Of a DNA stretch of 17,933 bases, positions 16,463 to 17,933 are shown one piece after another. This DNA is from Quisquiliibacterium sp. (GTDB taxonomy: Bacteria; Pseudomonadota; Gammaproteobacteria; Burkholderiales; Burkholderiaceae_E): assembly GCA_023257915.1 (NCBI GenBank), contig JALRBB010000165.1, positions 1 to 17,933 on the forward strand. The letters run 5' to 3'. Position numbers and translations under genes: made by a program. Position 1 is the first letter of the stretch. Each line of letters starts with the position of its first letter. The notes beneath the pieces were generated by a model. The model was not told the DNA's origin and made no database searches. It saw only the letters and a list, made by a program, of their open reading frames with translations.

Positions 16463-16525
16463 GGTCTCTTCCTCTTATGCAGAAAAATGTTTTTTGAAAA
16501 CGGTTGCAGTGCGAACCAGCCTGAA
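16463..16525 (-). promoter_or_regulatory. AT-rich spacer upstream of dsrC, possible internal promoter
   Basis: The 63 bp between dsrH and dsrC include a stretch (about 16472-16503) far richer in A and T than anything else in the operon. On the minus strand a TTTTCA-like box and a CATAAG box, about 15 bases apart, lie just upstream of the dsrC ribosome site. The match to a sigma-70 promoter is poor. It could also be an unstructured ribosome-loading leader. Confidence 0.35.
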
Positions 16526-16822
16526 TCAGAGCCAGGTCTGGCAGTTAGGATGCTCGACCACCAGATCGACGAAACCTTCGTAGTCGACCAGCGTGATGCC
16601 GTCGGTGACCCGGTCGGCCATGCCGCGTGCCTCCAGGTCGGGCGCGAGCACATACACCTTGAGCCGCGCCTGCGCCTCGCGAATGCCGGCTTCAGCCGGA
16701 TTGCCGCGGGTGGCAGCGTAGACAGCGTCCTCGATCAGCAGCAGCGCACCACTGCCGGACAGGCGCAATGCGCTCTCGAGCGCGGGCGCCGCCGTGGGGG
16801 ATTTGTTGACGATATGCAGCAT
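16526..16822 (-). CDS. dsrH: DsrH, TusB-like subunit of DsrEFH
   Basis: This 98-residue protein starts MLHIVNKSPTAAPALESALR, matching the DsrH/TusB family. DsrEFH is a cytoplasmic hexamer that relays persulfide sulfur to DsrC. The cysteine that DsrH often carries in the LES-C-L segment is replaced by alanine here (A18); the only cysteine is C94 near the C-terminus. The start at 16822 has AAGGG about six bases upstream. It lies 13 bp after dsrF. Confidence 0.9.
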   Translation of the reverse strand: MLHIVNKSPTAAPALESALRLSGSGALLLIEDAVYAATRGNPAEAGIREAQARLKVYVLAPDLEARGMADRVTDGITLVDYEGFVDLVVEHPNCQTWL

Positions 16823-16835
16823 TGCAGCCCTTTCG

Positions 16836-17201
16836 TCAGAAACTCAGTACCACGTCCTGCTGCTCCATCAGCGCGGACAACTCTTGCCGGTTCAGCACCT
16901 CGACGTCGACAAGCAGATCTTGCTCGGTCAGGCCGCGGGCCTCGAGGGATTCGCGCTCTACGTAGAGTTTCTCGACGTCATAGCCGTCCAGCGCGCGATA
17001 GGTGGGCGAGAAATTCTTGGTCTCGATGCCCTTGGTCTGCATGCCGCGCTTGAGCTGGTAGACGCCGTCATCCAGGAACACCAGCGACACGTCCTGGTTG
17101 AAGGCCGCGGTGATCAGCACCACCTCCAGAGACTCGAGCGCGTAGATGGTGCCGTGCGGCGCTTTGCGGTTCACGAACATGAATTTCTTGATGTCGGACA
17201 T
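16836..17201 (-). CDS. dsrF: DsrF, TusC-like subunit of DsrEFH
   Basis: This 121-residue protein of the DsrE/F-like family begins MSDIKKFMFVNRKAPHGTIY, and FLDDGVYQLKRGM is typical of TusC/DsrF. It contains no cysteine, so its role in the DsrEFH hexamer is structural. The open frame extends to 17339, but the ATG at 17201, eight bases after the dsrE stop and preceded by GAGG, matches the family start. Confidence 0.92.
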   Translation of the reverse strand: MSDIKKFMFVNRKAPHGTIYALESLEVVLITAAFNQDVSLVFLDDGVYQLKRGMQTKGIETKNFSPTYRALDGYDVEKLYVERESLEARGLTEQDLLVDVEVLNRQELSALMEQQDVVLSF

Positions 17202-17209
17202 CGCGTGCC

Positions 17210-17569
17210 TCAGTCGCCGAAGGTCAGGAGTCGGTCGGCCTCGATGCCGGACTCGACCAGCTGGCCCAGGCCGGAAATACGAAAGCCCGGTGCCAGCACG
17301 TCGTCCTTGATCCCGCGGCGCAGTGCCGCGGCCACGCACACCACCAGATCGACACTATGGTCCTGAGCCAGCTTTGACCAGCGCATCACGATGTTGCGGT
17401 CGTCCTGCGGCGGCTCGGTCAGCCGGGTCGAGTTGTTGACACCATCGTGATAGAAAAACACGCGGCTGACCGTGTGCCCCTTGGCGATTGCGGCCTTGCA
17501 GAACAGATACGCGGAGTCGCTGGCCTGGTGCTGGTACGGACCTTCGTTGACGAGTATTCCGAAGTTCAT
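17210..17569 (-). CDS. dsrE: DsrE, TusD-like persulfide-carrying subunit of DsrEFH
   Basis: This 119-residue protein has the conserved active cysteine C78 in DLVVCVAAALRRG, the residue that carries persulfide in this family, plus a second cysteine C24. It receives sulfur, probably from rhodanese/TusA-type carriers encoded elsewhere, and hands it to DsrC. The start lies 13 bp after the dsrB stop without a clear Shine-Dalgarno, consistent with coupling. dsrEFH next to dsrAB is the hallmark of the oxidative pathway. Confidence 0.94.
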   Translation of the reverse strand: MNFGILVNEGPYQHQASDSAYLFCKAAIAKGHTVSRVFFYHDGVNNSTRLTEPPQDDRNIVMRWSKLAQDHSVDLVVCVAAALRRGIKDDVLAPGFRISGLGQLVESGIEADRLLTFGD

Positions 17570-17582
17570 GCGCCGGCCCGGA

Positions 17583-17933
17583 TCAGAAGCGGATGTGAGC
17601 CGAGGCGTTCAGGCTTGCCCGCGAACCACGCCAGTCGTCGATCAGGTACTTCGTGAACGGCAGTTCGGTTTTTTCGAAGAAGCGCGGCCAGCCGATCCGG
17701 TCGATCCAGTCGGACAGGCGCTCCCAGGGGCGGGCATCGGCCTTGTACGTGTACAGGATCTTGCGCACCACTTCGCCGACCTCGGGCCAGCGCGGCGGGT
17801 TGTTCGGCAGGCCGCTGGCAACCATCTTCATGAAGGTGGGCTTGCTGCGGGCGTTGGAGTTTTTGCCGCCGACCCAGATCGCGAGTTTCGAATGCTCCGG
17901 ATCGTTGATCTGCATCGGCGGGCAAGGCGGATA
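17583..17933 (-). CDS. dsrB: DsrB, beta subunit of reverse dissimilatory sulfite reductase (partial, C-terminal part only)
   Basis: The frame is open to the window edge and covers the last 116 residues. The segment LAIWVGGKNSNARSKPTFMK is typical of the DsrB C-terminal third, followed by the conserved end ASLNASAHIRF. Full-length DsrB has about 350 residues, so roughly two thirds, including most sirohaem/cluster ligands, lie outside, as does dsrA. With DsrA it oxidises sulfane sulfur bound to DsrC to sulfite, using sirohaem and [4Fe-4S] clusters in the cytoplasm. Confidence 0.92.
   Translation of the reverse strand, partial: YPPCPPMQINDPEHSKLAIWVGGKNSNARSKPTFMKMVASGLPNNPPRWPEVGEVVRKILYTYKADARPWERLSDWIDRIGWPRFFEKTELPFTKYLIDDWRGSRASLNASAHIRF

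Overview
The window looks like part of the chromosome of a GC-rich sulfur-oxidising proteobacterium. A betaproteobacterium is my best guess, from the oxidative-type dsr gene order and a NarX/NarL-type two-component pair, but the sequence does not settle the lineage. Almost every base lies in a gene. There are no tRNAs, rRNAs, insertion sequences, CRISPR arrays or phage genes.

Right to left on the minus strand, positions 17933 to about 6600 hold the reverse-type dissimilatory sulfite reductase (rDsr) operon. It begins inside dsrB (dsrA would lie beyond the right edge) and runs dsrB-dsrE-dsrF-dsrH-dsrC-dsrM-dsrK-dsrL-dsrJ-dsrO-dsrP-dsrN-dsrR, ending with a stand-alone uroporphyrinogen-III methyltransferase gene (cobA/sirohaem type). 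dsrEFH and dsrL are present and dsrD is absent, so the operon is of the oxidising type.

Positions 4633-6556 hold a plus-strand two-component system: a soluble NarX-like histidine kinase and a NarL/LuxR-type response regulator, separated by one base. It converges on the end of the dsr operon. A spacer of about 300 bp separates it from the divergent soeA.

Positions 4335 to 1 (minus strand) hold soeA-soeB-soeC, the cytoplasm-facing membrane-bound sulfite dehydrogenase. soeC is cut by the left edge.

Together the genes form a complete cytoplasmic route from sulfane sulfur to sulfate. DsrE passes persulfide sulfur to DsrC. DsrMKJOP and DsrL handle the electrons of DsrC trisulfide formation and of rDsrAB turnover. 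rDsrAB releases sulfite, and SoeABC oxidises it to sulfate and feeds the quinone pool. CobA and DsrN supply and amidate the sirohaem of DsrAB. The regulator pair between the two modules is the best candidate for something not well described: a dedicated cytoplasmic sensor for sulfur oxidation, with a cluster of TTTGGG/CCCAAA motifs and an extended dyad in its promoter region.
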